Source: Mucilaginibacter_A sp964236465
GTDB lineage: Bacteria > Bacteroidota > Bacteroidia > Sphingobacteriales > Sphingobacteriaceae
DNA: 64,000 nucleotides
Direction of reading: 5' to 3'
NCBI GenBank assembly: GCA_964236465.1
Contig: CAXSBZ010000005.1
Span: 76,449-140,448, forward strand
Position numbers and translations under genes: made by a program. The notes under the pieces were generated by a model. The model searched no databases. It worked only from the letters and a program-made list of their open reading frames with translations, and was not told the DNA's origin. Positions 8,670 to 18,088 of this stretch are shown here, piece by piece (positions within the stretch are counted from its first letter, which is position 1; every line of letters starts with the position of its first letter).

Positions 8670-9752
8670 TTAATTAATGATGCTGCCTATAGGATATCCT
8701 GACTTTACTTTTACGCGCATCAAACTATTGGCCAGGGCATTGAGCAGGAGCAGAATTGCAGCAAAAACCAACAAAACATAGTTATTATCTATCTGCTTTA
8801 ACAGCAAAGCCAATGCAATAAAAAAGATGTTTACAGCAGCCAAGATGAGTGTAGTTTGCAAGTGTGTTAAACCCAAACGCAGCATCCGGTGGTGGATATG
8901 GTTACGGTCCGGCTTAAAAGGCGACTTTTTATGGTAAATGCGTGTAACGATTACATTTAGTGTATCAAACATCGGAACAATGAGCACCGCTACAGTTAGC
9001 GAAGGTGCGTATGGAATAATTGCATTGGCCGATGCTTCGTTTATCGCTATAAATTTGATGGCAAAAACAGCACAGATCATCCCGAGGAACATAGAACCGG
9101 CATCGCCCATAAAAATTTTGGCCGGCGAATAATTGTAGGCTAAAAATGCACCCAACGATCCTGCAACTGCCAATGCTAGAGCAGCGAGGACGAATTGGTG
9201 CATCAATATAAAATTGTAGCCGAATGTGCAGCAGGCAATCACGCCGAGTGTTCCGGCAAGGCCGTCGATACCATCAATCAGGTTGAAAGAGTTGATAATA
9301 AACATGATTAGCAATATAGAAATCACTGCACTCGAAGTATAATTGAGTTGATAGGTATAAAATATCCCCTGCAAATTGTTGATGCGAATATCACCCGGAA
9401 CTACAATGATGAATGCAACTATCGCCTGAACAATCAGTTTAGTGTGAAAGTGCACGCCGGATAAATCATCTTTAATACCTACGCCAAACAAAACAATGCT
9501 TGCAGCATAAAGCTGGTACATGGGCAAATTGGTACCGGTTTTTATAATAAATAAAGAAGTAAGGATACTGCTGATAAAAAAAGCAATGCCACCCAACCGG
9601 GGAATGCCGTAACCGTGATCTTTCCGAGACAGGGAATGATCATCAAATAAGCTATTCTTTTTTGCAATATGGATAACTGACGGCATAATAATCAGCACCA
9701 GCAAAATAGCAACACATGTAGTGAGTAGAATGTAAAAACCAGAAAACATCAT
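8670..9752 (-). CDS. WecA/MraY-family polyprenyl-phosphate sugar-1-phosphate transferase
   Basis: A 360-residue membrane protein with about ten or eleven hydrophobic segments. It carries the family motifs LFGVGIKDDLSGVHF (DD motif, about 90), NLIDGIDGLAG (about 160), KIFMGDAGSMFLG (about 213) and NHIHHRMLRLG (about 283), the last being the sugar-recognition histidine motif of WecA-type enzymes. It should attach a HexNAc-1-phosphate to undecaprenyl phosphate at the inner membrane, the first step of glycan assembly. It lies at the left end of the polysaccharide locus and is the only initiating transferase visible. A one-mismatch dispersed-motif copy lies at 9032-9043. Confidence 0.93.
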   Translation of the reverse strand: MMFSGFYILLTTCVAILLVLIIMPSVIHIAKKNSLFDDHSLSRKDHGYGIPRLGGIAFFISSILTSLFIIKTGTNLPMYQLYAASIVLFGVGIKDDLSGVHFHTKLIVQAIVAFIIVVPGDIRINNLQGIFYTYQLNYTSSAVISILLIMFIINSFNLIDGIDGLAGTLGVIACCTFGYNFILMHQFVLAALALAVAGSLGAFLAYNYSPAKIFMGDAGSMFLGMICAVFAIKFIAINEASANAIIPYAPSLTVAVLIVPMFDTLNVIVTRIYHKKSPFKPDRNHIHHRMLRLGLTHLQTTLILAAVNIFFIALALLLKQIDNNYVLLVFAAILLLLNALANSLMRVKVKSGYPIGSIIN

Positions 9753-9806
9753 ATTTTATTTAAATATTTTTTTAAAGATATAAATTTAACTTTAAATTAA
9801 TAATAA

Positions 9807-10544
9807 TTAAATATATTGAATTAATTTTTGCAATGGCTTTAAAAAAACAGCGATAAAAGGAGCACGCAAACGGTGCAGTTTCATTGCTTTTAAATCATTG
9901 CTGTTTCCTGATACGTGGTTTAAAATATTTTTGTTGCTTATTCCGCCAGTTAACATTTTTATAAAAATCTGATCAACATAAGTGGTTTTTATCCGGTACC
10001 GATAAAAAAATCTAAGTATCAGTTCATAATCAGCCGCTGTAGAGAAATCAAGGCGGTAATTTCCATGCTTTAAAAAAATATTTTTTCGGATATATACAGT
10101 TGGGTGCGGCGGCATCCAGCCCATTTCGAGCAGCAGGCGGTTGCAGGTTTGGGATCTCCATTTGCGCACTACACGGCCGTTTTTATCTTGAAAATCCAGG
10201 TTTCCATACACAGCATCCGCATTTGTAGCCTGCATTGCCTGCATAATTTTGCTGATGATTTGTGTAGAAGCAAAGCAATCATTGGCATGAAGCAAACCGA
10301 TGACATCGCCGCCGGCCAGGGCAATCCCCTTATTTACGGCATCATACATTCCACGATCAGGCTCTGAAATAAAGTGGGCAATATGCGGCAAAAAGCGTTG
10401 AATTACCTCGATTGTGCCATCATCCGAGCCACCATCTATAACCAAATACTCCAGATTTTCGTAATCCTGACCAAGCAATGAAAGAATAGAAGCTTCGATC
10501 GTGGAAACTGCATTGTAACAAACCGTGATAACAGAAACTTTCAT
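9807..10544 (-). CDS. Glycosyltransferase family 2 (WcaA-like)
   Basis: A 245-residue GT-A enzyme starting MKVSVITVCYNAVSTIE. The nucleotide-sugar site shows VIDGGSDDGT at about 36-45, and SEPDRGMYDAVNKGI at about 60-75 is typical of the colanic-acid WcaA-like group. GNLDF at about 117 sits in the expected acceptor strand. It adds one sugar to a lipid-linked intermediate on the cytoplasmic face; the sugar is unknown. It is separated from the WecA-like gene by a 54-bp, almost pure AT spacer and is divergent from the wza-like gene. Confidence 0.9.
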   Translation of the reverse strand: MKVSVITVCYNAVSTIEASILSLLGQDYENLEYLVIDGGSDDGTIEVIQRFLPHIAHFISEPDRGMYDAVNKGIALAGGDVIGLLHANDCFASTQIISKIMQAMQATNADAVYGNLDFQDKNGRVVRKWRSQTCNRLLLEMGWMPPHPTVYIRKNIFLKHGNYRLDFSTAADYELILRFFYRYRIKTTYVDQIFIKMLTGGISNKNILNHVSGNSNDLKAMKLHRLRAPFIAVFLKPLQKLIQYI

Positions 10545-10628
10545 ATACTTCTTTTACGGCAATAAATTCTTTTCAGACGTAAAATTTGATATTATAAAAA
10601 TTAACTAATAGTTTAACACCCGCTATTT

Positions 10629-11408
10629 ATGAAAAATATATTTACCAATAATATTTACCTGATGCTTCTTTTAGCATTGTTTTTTTCGACTTCCTGTTCG
10701 TACAAACAGCAGCACATTTTATTTAAAACAAATATACCGGCTGCCCAAACGCCGGCATATAATTCGACTGCGGCTTCCGGCAATTCAGCTTACAAGATCG
10801 GGCTGGATGACCTGCTCCAAATCCGAAACCTGCAAAACATCAATTACATCGCCAATGAGCAACCTACTACCGCAGTTGCCGGGCAAATCCCAGCGTATCA
10901 GGTGGAAGAAGATGGCACAGTTGCGTTGCCGGTGATTGGCCGTGTAGAAGTTTCGGGATTGACGCGATATCAGGCTGCGCGAAAAATTGAAAATTTGTAC
11001 AAAGAAAAATTATTAAAAGATCCGATAATCGATCTAAAAATTATTAACCTGAAGGTAACTGTTCTGGGAGAAATACGTACACAGGGCAATTACTTGTTGT
11101 TAAAAGATAAAACAAACCTGGTGGATATGATTGGGGAAGCCGGCGGACTGACAGATAAAGCTAATGAAAAAAACATCCAGATCATTCGGGGTGATAAGGC
11201 TCACCCACAGATCATTATCGCTGATTTGAACAACATCAATACGCTGGCTAACCCGGAACTGAACCTGCAAAATAATGACATTATCTACATCACCCAAAAC
11301 AACCGCACTGTGCGTAATGAAGCTACTCAAAACGTTTCCGGCATTATGCAATCCGTTTTGGTGCTGCTAAATACGGCTTTGATCATTTTTACCATCTCCA
11401 AAAAATAA
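10629..11408 (+). CDS. Outer-membrane polysaccharide export lipoprotein (Wza/OPX family)
   Basis: A 259-residue protein with a lipoprotein signal peptide (lipobox FSTSC, Cys about 23). The polysaccharide export domain starts with YKIGLDDLLQIRN, followed by PAYQVEEDGTVALPVIGRVEVSGLT and an SLBB-type segment TVLGEIRTQGNYLL at about 140. A C-terminal hydrophobic stretch, VLVLLNTALIIFTI, could cross a membrane, as in Wza-type C-terminal helices. It forms the outer-membrane channel for the polymer. It is the first gene of the plus-strand operon, directly followed by wzc (stop TAA then ATG). A dispersed-motif copy at 10662-10673 encodes MLLL in the signal peptide. Confidence 0.92.
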   Translation: MKNIFTNNIYLMLLLALFFSTSCSYKQQHILFKTNIPAAQTPAYNSTAASGNSAYKIGLDDLLQIRNLQNINYIANEQPTTAVAGQIPAYQVEEDGTVALPVIGRVEVSGLTRYQAARKIENLYKEKLLKDPIIDLKIINLKVTVLGEIRTQGNYLLLKDKTNLVDMIGEAGGLTDKANEKNIQIIRGDKAHPQIIIADLNNINTLANPELNLQNNDIIYITQNNRTVRNEATQNVSGIMQSVLVLLNTALIIFTISKK

Positions 11409-13820
11409 ATGCCCGAAAACGATACTATAAACCTGCAAAAACCAAACGACCGGATCAATTATGTCCGGCTGTTTCGGGTAATGCTGAGCAGATGGTATCT
11501 GGTTGCATTTTCAGTGCTGATCTGCTTTTTGCTGGCCAAACTGTATTTGTGGTACACACCAAAAGTTTATGCCACCAATGCCATTATGAAATTTGATGAG
11601 AAAAAATCAGAAATTTCCGAATTAGTTAGTGTGATCAACAGTGCCGAACGTGCCACCGCAAAAGTGCAGAGCGAAAGTTATGTCATCAGAAGCAGAAACC
11701 TGATTATCAGTGCGATAAAAGACCTGGATTATAAAACAAGCTTTTTTATTAAAGGTAGGATACGCCGCTACGAAACTTATCCGGATAAGCCTTTAACAAT
11801 TGAGATTTTGCAGGAAGACAGCCTATCACTTTATAAAGACCTGATTTCGTTTCAAGCTATTAATGCAACAAACTTCAGCTTGAAATATAAAATTAATAAC
11901 CAGGAAGTTAAGCGAGTATTCAGTTATAATGAACCGATCAGCATTGGCACAACCCGTTTTATGGTCCGTTCTTCTAATGCACGTTTTGCGTTGAACTCCG
12001 TTTACCTGTTCAAATTTAATGCCCCGGAAGATTTTTATCCGCGCATTTCCGGCGGTTTGAACACGAGCGAGGCCATCAAAAACTCCAATGTGATCAACCT
12101 GGAACAAACGGATTCTAACCCGCAGTTTGCCGCTGATGTGCTGAATGCGTTGATGCAGGAATATCTGGTGTTTGATAAAAACCGCAAAATGCAGTCGGCT
12201 TCACAAATTATTTCTTTTATTGATAACCAGCTGAGCTATTTGTCCAAGCAGGTGAAATCCTCGGAAAGCTCGCTGGAATCGTACAAAAAAAGCGCAAAAG
12301 TTTTTGATGTCGGTACTTCTGCAACCTTGGTTTTGGGCAAAGTGCAGGAAATTGAATCTCAAAAATCTTTGCTCAACATCCAATTAATTGCTATCCATCA
12401 GTTGGAACAACAGATCAGCAATGAAAAAAATTCGGTCAGCCTAAATTTTAATATGCAGGGCACGGTTGATCCGCTATTAAATGGTTTGCTATTACGATAC
12501 AATACATTACTCACTGAAAAAACTGGGCTTTTAAAAACGTTTAACACTAATTCTCAGCCAGTTGAAGAAGTGAACAAGCAATTGATCCAAGTTCGGGGCG
12601 CAGCTTTGGCCAACATTGATGCTTCTGCCAAACGCATTCAAACCACCATAAATTATTTGAACAGCCAACTGCAAACCGTCAACCAGCAAGTAGCGGCTTT
12701 GCCCACGGCCGAACGTGATATGGTGAGCTTGAAGCGTGATTTTGAAATCAACGAAAAAGTGTATTCCTTTTTGTCTGAGAAAAAACTGGAAGCGCAGATC
12801 AGTCGCTCGTCTATCCTGGCAGGTGCAACCATCATTGAGCAGGCGCAGGCCAATTTCGGCCCGGTTTCGCCAGATGAAAATGGCATTTATCAAAAAGCAA
12901 TATTGCTTGGTTTGCTGGCCGGTATAGGTTTGATCTTGCTGCTGCGGATGCTCAACCCTTACATTTATGATAAGGAAACGATTGAAAGCATCAGTAATGT
13001 GCCTGTGATTGGCATGATCCGAAAATTTCCATACAAGCTGGACGAGAACAATACTGAGATTTTATCACAAGCCAAACCCAAATCTCTTTTTGCAGAATCG
13101 GTACGTTCTGTGCGCACCAACTTGAGCTTTATGGCTTCCGATAAGGCAAGCAAAATCATTTGCATCACTTCGGAAGTTGCGGGCGAAGGCAAATCTTTCA
13201 TCGCTGTAAACCTGGCTGCCACGCTGGGTTTGATCGACAAAAAAGTAATTTTAATTGCTGCGGATCTGCGCCGTTCCAAATTGCACTATGTTTTCCAGCA
13301 TGATAATTTGATAGGCTTGAGTAATTATCTGGCCAATCAAGTTGATGCAGAGCAGATTGTTACAACTACCAATCAACCTAATATTGATTTTATTGCTTCC
13401 GGCCCGGTGCCGCCAAACCCATCTGAATTGCTGCATCACCCCAACATGGAAAAACTGATTTTAGGGTTACAAAAGAAGTACAACATTATCCTGATTGATA
13501 CCGCGCCGGTTGGTTTGGTTTCGGATTCTATCCCGGTGATCCGCCACAGCGACATCAATATTTTTGTGATTCGGGCCGGGAAATCTTCTTTTCATTCGGC
13601 AGAAATTCCGGGACAGCTTTCCGAAAAATACCACCTGGCCAACACGGTTATCTTGCTGAATGCTTACGAAGAAGAAAATTTTCATTCGCGGATTTATACT
13701 TCCGGCAGTAAAAATCAAACCGGCGATTATTATTACACAGATTATAATGCTTATTTAGGTTCTGAATATCATGATGACGACAAGCCAAAATGGTGGAAAA
13801 TGAATCGTTGGATCAACTAA
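11409..13820 (+). CDS. Polysaccharide co-polymerase / tyrosine autokinase (Wzc-like)
   Basis: An 803-residue protein. The Wzz domain begins with a membrane segment at about 30-50; a long periplasmic coiled-coil region follows, and a second membrane segment lies at about 499-515. The cytoplasmic BY-kinase has Walker A EVAGEGKSF at about 588-596, Walker A' AADLRR at about 616 and Walker B IILIDTAP at about 693. The tail holds a tyrosine cluster (DYYYTDYNAY) for autophosphorylation. It controls polymer length and export with the Wza-like partner encoded immediately upstream. Length and domain order match full-length Bacteroidota Wzc proteins, with kinase and co-polymerase in one chain. Confidence 0.95.
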   Translation: MPENDTINLQKPNDRINYVRLFRVMLSRWYLVAFSVLICFLLAKLYLWYTPKVYATNAIMKFDEKKSEISELVSVINSAERATAKVQSESYVIRSRNLIISAIKDLDYKTSFFIKGRIRRYETYPDKPLTIEILQEDSLSLYKDLISFQAINATNFSLKYKINNQEVKRVFSYNEPISIGTTRFMVRSSNARFALNSVYLFKFNAPEDFYPRISGGLNTSEAIKNSNVINLEQTDSNPQFAADVLNALMQEYLVFDKNRKMQSASQIISFIDNQLSYLSKQVKSSESSLESYKKSAKVFDVGTSATLVLGKVQEIESQKSLLNIQLIAIHQLEQQISNEKNSVSLNFNMQGTVDPLLNGLLLRYNTLLTEKTGLLKTFNTNSQPVEEVNKQLIQVRGAALANIDASAKRIQTTINYLNSQLQTVNQQVAALPTAERDMVSLKRDFEINEKVYSFLSEKKLEAQISRSSILAGATIIEQAQANFGPVSPDENGIYQKAILLGLLAGIGLILLLRMLNPYIYDKETIESISNVPVIGMIRKFPYKLDENNTEILSQAKPKSLFAESVRSVRTNLSFMASDKASKIICITSEVAGEGKSFIAVNLAATLGLIDKKVILIAADLRRSKLHYVFQHDNLIGLSNYLANQVDAEQIVTTTNQPNIDFIASGPVPPNPSELLHHPNMEKLILGLQKKYNIILIDTAPVGLVSDSIPVIRHSDINIFVIRAGKSSFHSAEIPGQLSEKYHLANTVILLNAYEEENFHSRIYTSGSKNQTGDYYYTDYNAYLGSEYHDDDKPKWWKMNRWIN

Positions 13821-13839
13821 AACTCATTATAAAAAACCC

Positions 13840-14346
13840 ATGCCAAAAGAAGTATCGCCGAAATGGTACCCGGTTTATACGCGCTCGAGGGCTGAAAAAC
13901 AAGCCTTTGAACTGCTGCAAAAAAAAGGGATCGAAGTTTATCTTCCCCTTCAAAAAACGTTGAAACAATGGAGCGACCGCAAAAAATGGGTGGTCGAGCC
14001 ACTGTTTAAATCATACTTATTTGTCCGCATTACGCCAAAACAGCAGACAGAAGTTTTGATGACGAAAGGCATTGTGCGTTTCCTGTACCAATCCGGCCGG
14101 ATTGCAGATATGCCGGAGCAACAGATCAATGAAATTCAGCTGCTGCTGACATCAGACATGGAGCTGGAAGTAACGGCCGAACATATTGCAGCCGGGGAAA
14201 AAGTGGTGATCAAAGCCGGGCCGCTGATTGGATTGACGGGCGAAATGGTGAGCTATAAATCGCAAAAGCAACTGATTATCCGGCTGGAAAACCTGGGGCA
14301 ATCCATCCTGATCAATGCTTCAGCTGCTTTGGTAGATCGGATTTAA
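13840..14346 (+). CDS. UpxY-type NusG paralogue (transcription antiterminator)
   Basis: A 168-residue NusG-like protein from ATG 13840. The NGN domain opens WYPVYTRSRAEKQAFELL and continues with GIEVYLPLQKTLKQWSDRKK and FKSYLFVRI. The C-terminal KOW-like segment reads AGEKVVIKAGPLIGLTGEM at about 112-130. In Bacteroides, UpxY proteins bind RNA polymerase at the 5' region of a capsule operon and prevent early termination. Here it lies inside the operon after wzc and before asnB, so it probably promotes transcription of the roughly 20-kb downstream part. Confidence 0.9.
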   Translation: MPKEVSPKWYPVYTRSRAEKQAFELLQKKGIEVYLPLQKTLKQWSDRKKWVVEPLFKSYLFVRITPKQQTEVLMTKGIVRFLYQSGRIADMPEQQINEIQLLLTSDMELEVTAEHIAAGEKVVIKAGPLIGLTGEMVSYKSQKQLIIRLENLGQSILINASAALVDRI

Positions 14347-14372
14347 TTGAATAAAATTATTGATTGTCAATA

Positions 14373-14395
14373 AGTTACAAACATAAAATGTAACT
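14373..14395 (+). promoter_or_regulatory. Leader hairpin between the NusG paralogue and asnB
   Basis: AGTTACA and TGTAACT pair around a 9-nt AT-rich loop in the 83-bp gap after the antiterminator gene. No T tract follows, so it is not an obvious terminator. A role as pause or loading site for the UpxY protein is only inferred from position. Confidence 0.3.
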
Positions 14396-14429
14396 GACAG
14401 GGCGAAGCTGTATCAAAAGCAAAACAAAT

Positions 14430-16217
14430 ATGTGCCGAATTGCAGGACTGGTTTCTTTAAATGTTCACGCTGATGAAAAACGCAGCCGCGTTGCCGCCAT
14501 GACTTTGACCATGCAACATGGCGGCCCGGATGGCGAAGGACAATTTTTAGGCGATAAAAACAGCATCTGCTTTGGCCATCGCCGGCTGGCGTTGATTGAT
14601 CTTTCTGCGAATGCGGTACAACCGATGACGGACATTACCGGAAATTACACCATCACTTTTAACGGTGAGATTTACAACTATCAATCTATCAAAACAGAGC
14701 TGCAACATTTAGGCTATCAGTTTAAAAATCAATCAGATACGGAAGTAATTCTGGTAGCTTATGCGCATTGGGGAATTACAGCTTTCGATCGTTTTAACGG
14801 CATGTTTGCCTTTGCTTTGTTTGATAAGCGTTTGCAAAAAGTGTATTTGGTGCGCGATCAAAGTGGGATGAAACCGCTTTATTATCAGGTTAAAAACGGG
14901 CAGCTTTTGTTTGCTTCGGAGATACGCGCCTTCCGAAAAATTGGCATCAGTCAGGAGAATCAAGATTGGCGAATACTCTTTTTGGCCTTTGGTTTTATCC
15001 CAGAACCGCAAACGATTTTGCAGGATGTGCTGATGCTGCCCAAAGGAAGTTTTTTGGAATGGAATATTTTGGCAGAAAACTATATTATTCAAAGTTACTT
15101 GCAACCAAAATTAAATCCAAAAATTACAAGTTTAGAAGAAGCCAAACACCTTGTTAAACAAAAATTTCATGAAGCCGTACAGCGACATTTAATTGCAGAT
15201 GCGCCGGTTGGTTTATTTTTAAGCGGTGGGATTGATTCAAGTATTGTTGCCTTGGAAGCAGCTGAAATGAAAGGTTCCGGCCTGCATACTTTATCGCTTA
15301 CTTTTGATGATGCCGCTTTTGATGAATCCAAGTATCAATTGTTGATGGCATCCAAAATTAAAAGCCGGCACCATCAATTGCATGTTACTAAAGCTGATTT
15401 TGATGAACAAATAGTTCCGATTTTACAAGCTATGGATCAGCCTTCCGCGGATGGCATCAACACTTGGTTTGTATCCAAGTTGGCAAAAAAACATGGGCTA
15501 AAAGCAGTATTGTCTGGTTTGGGCGGAGATGAATTATTTGGCGGTTATCCTTCATTCAATAGGATAAAACTTTTAAAAAAACTGAGAGGAAATTTGTCGG
15601 ATACTACTTTAAAATTATTTCAAAACTTACCGAACAAAGCTTATCAAAAGTTGGCTTATTTATCCTTAAAGTCTGACCTTGGTTATTACTTAAGTTTGCG
15701 CGGATATTTTGTACCGATGCAAATTGCGGCCATCTTAAATATGCCGGTAAAAGAAGTATGGCAAAAGCTTGGTTCTTTTAAATATGCTGATAGTTTGATA
15801 GCTGATCCCGCTTTGTTTGCAGCACAATTGGAACAGGATTTCTACATGAAAAACCAGTTGCTGCGCGATACCGATGCAATGAGTATGCAGCACGGAATTG
15901 AGATCAGGACTCCATTTTTGGATACCGAATTTTTGGCTGCTGTAAACAGTATCAGCAGTGATGTACGCTTTGATAAAAAAATCTCAAAAGGCTTACTGAT
16001 CAAAAGTTACCAGGATTTAATTCCGACAGGAATCTGGAACCGCAAAAAAATGGGCTTTTCTTTTCCGCTGCAACAATGGCTGAAAAACAATACGATTACA
16101 AGAGAATTGCAAGAAAGTAAAAATCCAAGTATTGCTTCTTTTACACATGGTTTTTTGAAGGATAAACTGCATTGGTCTAAGTTGGTTGCGTTGCATCTTA
16201 TTGAGAATTTCTTATAA
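14430..16217 (+). CDS. asnB: Asparagine synthase, glutamine-hydrolysing, polysaccharide-locus type
   Basis: A 595-residue two-domain protein. MCRIAGLVSL places the nucleophilic cysteine at position 2 after Met removal. The glutaminase domain shows MQHGGPDGEG, GHRRLALIDL and FNGEIYNY; the synthetase domain has the PP-loop FLSGGIDSS at about 266 and SGLGGDELFGGY at about 366. It makes asparagine, or in such loci an amide on a sugar or peptide acceptor. Similar enzymes accompany exosortase-linked exopolysaccharide clusters. Residues QFLGDKNSI at about 38-46, in a normally variable loop, come from an extended dispersed-motif copy (14541-14566). A one-mismatch copy lies at 15748-15759. Confidence 0.93.
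   Translation: MCRIAGLVSLNVHADEKRSRVAAMTLTMQHGGPDGEGQFLGDKNSICFGHRRLALIDLSANAVQPMTDITGNYTITFNGEIYNYQSIKTELQHLGYQFKNQSDTEVILVAYAHWGITAFDRFNGMFAFALFDKRLQKVYLVRDQSGMKPLYYQVKNGQLLFASEIRAFRKIGISQENQDWRILFLAFGFIPEPQTILQDVLMLPKGSFLEWNILAENYIIQSYLQPKLNPKITSLEEAKHLVKQKFHEAVQRHLIADAPVGLFLSGGIDSSIVALEAAEMKGSGLHTLSLTFDDAAFDESKYQLLMASKIKSRHHQLHVTKADFDEQIVPILQAMDQPSADGINTWFVSKLAKKHGLKAVLSGLGGDELFGGYPSFNRIKLLKKLRGNLSDTTLKLFQNLPNKAYQKLAYLSLKSDLGYYLSLRGYFVPMQIAAILNMPVKEVWQKLGSFKYADSLIADPALFAAQLEQDFYMKNQLLRDTDAMSMQHGIEIRTPFLDTEFLAAVNSISSDVRFDKKISKGLLIKSYQDLIPTGIWNRKKMGFSFPLQQWLKNNTITRELQESKNPSIASFTHGFLKDKLHWSKLVALHLIENFL
14541..14566 (+). repeat. Extended dispersed motif inside asnB, identical over 26 bp to a copy in nrnA
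   Basis: CAATTTTTAGG followed by CGATAAAAACAGCAT. The same 26 bases occur on the minus strand at 55376-55351 inside the unrelated DHH phosphoesterase gene, in the same reading frame (QFLGDKNSI). Confidence 0.85.
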
Positions 16218-16304
16218 TTTTGATAATTATGAAGTAATTTCAAATTCATGAAGTATTTCAATTACAAAACTAAATCACAATTCAAAATTTTTATAATACT
16301 TTAA

Positions 16305-17162
16305 TTGATTAGCACACAAGAAAATAAAGACACTTCAAAATTCCTGGTTTCTGTTATTGTTCCTTGTTATAATCAAGCTGAATTTTTAACAGAAGCTTTG
16401 GAAAGTGTGTTGTCTCAAACGTACCAGCATTGGGAATGTGTTATTGTTGATGATGGTTCGCCGGATGACACTGCTTTTATCGCATCAAGATTTTGCAAGT
16501 TGGATATGCGCTTCAAATATTTGAAAAAAGAAAATGGTGGTTTATCCAGTGCCAGAAATGCAGGCATAAAAGAAGCTTCAGGAAATTTGATTCTACCTTT
16601 GGATGCAGATGATAAAATCCACCCAACCTATTTACAGCTGGCAGTAAATGCATTTATAAACAACCCATCACTTGATTTGATTTATTGTAAAGCTGAATAT
16701 TTTGGTGTAAAAACGGGAGAATGGATATTAGAACCTTACTCCTATCAGCTTCTCCTTGTTAAAAATATGATTTTTTGTAGTGCAATATTTCCAAGTAAAA
16801 TCTATGTTGAAGCAAACGGTTATAATGAAAGTTTAAAAAATGGATGGGAAGATTGGGATTTTTGGTTAAATATTTTAAATCCAAGTTCACAAGTCTTACA
16901 AATTCAGGAAACATTATTTTACTACCGTATTAAAAAACAATCAATGGTTGATCAATTAATGATAGATGGGTATCAAAAAATTAAATGGGATGTATTTTTA
17001 TCTTCTGCTAATACCTATCGTAAATATTTGCATCCCCCTATGGATATATATGCAGAAGTACAACTTTTAAAAAAAAATATTCAATTTTATCAGCAGTCGA
17101 AAGAATATCGATTAGGGAGATTATTATTTGCACCTGTCAGATTTTTGAAAAACTTGTTTTGA
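16305..17162 (+). CDS. Glycosyltransferase family 2
   Basis: A 285-residue GT-A enzyme. The core begins VSVIVPCYNQAEFLTEALESV at about 15, then VIVDDGSPDDT and GGLSSARNAGIKEA, and the metal-binding LPLDADDKI at about 98. No ATG is present near the frame start; TTG at 16305 is the only candidate upstream of the conserved core. It ends in a TTGA overlap with the next gene. Sugar and acceptor are unknown. A one-mismatch dispersed-motif copy (16567-16578) encodes IKEA in the conserved GIKEA stretch. From here to about 24 kb the DNA is more AT-rich than the wza-asnB part. Confidence 0.9.
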   Translation: MISTQENKDTSKFLVSVIVPCYNQAEFLTEALESVLSQTYQHWECVIVDDGSPDDTAFIASRFCKLDMRFKYLKKENGGLSSARNAGIKEASGNLILPLDADDKIHPTYLQLAVNAFINNPSLDLIYCKAEYFGVKTGEWILEPYSYQLLLVKNMIFCSAIFPSKIYVEANGYNESLKNGWEDWDFWLNILNPSSQVLQIQETLFYYRIKKQSMVDQLMIDGYQKIKWDVFLSSANTYRKYLHPPMDIYAEVQLLKKNIQFYQQSKEYRLGRLLFAPVRFLKNLF

Positions 17163-18088
17163 ATCCATTAGTTTCAGTTATTATTCCCACGTATAATCAT
17201 GCAGAATACCTTCAGGAAAGGATAAATTCAGTTCTCCATCAAAGTTATACCAATTTTGAAGTAATTATTTTAGATGATGCATCTCAAGATGCGAGTAAAG
17301 AAATAATTGAGCAACACAATCATCATTTTCAGATTGTACATCAAGTTTTTAACATTAAAAATTCAGGTAGTCCATTTCTGCAATGGAAAAAAGGAATTGA
17401 ACTTGCACAAGGAAAGTATATCTGGATTGCAGAAAGCGATGATACTTGTAATCTGTTTTTTTTAGAAACCTTAACTTCTATTCTTGAAAATAACAGTAGC
17501 CTGTTAGCAATTTATGTTGATTCTGAACGTGATATCAGAAATTGGACAACAACAAAAACCCACTCTGATTGCGAATTACGAATTTTTGAAGGCCGCGATT
17601 TTATTAAAAAAAATATGCTTACCAGTCCTGCAATTGTAAATGCAAGTGCAGTTTTGTTCAGAAAAGATGCTATTAAAAAAGACATTTTTCAATTTATAAG
17701 CATTTATAAAACTGCTTTTGACTGGCTGTTCTGGTGCCATATTCTTATACAAGGTAAGATTGGCTTCTATCCACATAAACTAAATCTTTTCAGGCAACAT
17801 CAGCAAAATACATCTTTAAAATCTAATCTGAAAGGGTTATTTGTTATAGAAGGTTTACATATAATTTCTTATCTAAAGGAAGCATATGATATCCAATTAA
17901 ATCTAACACAGATAAAAACTTGGGCGTCTGTTTGGGCACAAACAAGTTTACTTACTAATAATATAAAAAAACTTTTTTTAAAGGTGAGAAGTACTGCTTG
18001 GAATGTTTCTCCACGCATTGTACTTTATTATATTTATTATCTGTTAAAATTTAAATTCATATCAAGTCCTAATATCAAAATGAAATGA
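17159..18088 (+). CDS. Glycosyltransferase family 2
   Basis: A 309-residue GT-A enzyme opening NPLVSVIIPTYNHAEYLQER, with VIILDDASQDAS and the metal-binding WIAESDDT at about 95. Starts with TTG at 17159, overlapping the previous stop as TTGA; no ATG fits. The C-terminal 100 residues are hydrophobic/aromatic without clear membrane helices. Member of the polysaccharide operon, overlapping the next gene by 4 bp (ATGA). Donor and acceptor unknown. Confidence 0.9.
   Translation: MNPLVSVIIPTYNHAEYLQERINSVLHQSYTNFEVIILDDASQDASKEIIEQHNHHFQIVHQVFNIKNSGSPFLQWKKGIELAQGKYIWIAESDDTCNLFFLETLTSILENNSSLLAIYVDSERDIRNWTTTKTHSDCELRIFEGRDFIKKNMLTSPAIVNASAVLFRKDAIKKDIFQFISIYKTAFDWLFWCHILIQGKIGFYPHKLNLFRQHQQNTSLKSNLKGLFVIEGLHIISYLKEAYDIQLNLTQIKTWASVWAQTSLLTNNIKKLFLKVRSTAWNVSPRIVLYYIYYLLKFKFISSPNIKMK

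Noticed and set aside
14373..14395. The leader hairpin as a terminator
   Set aside because: Short stem, no T tract, and the operon appears to continue.
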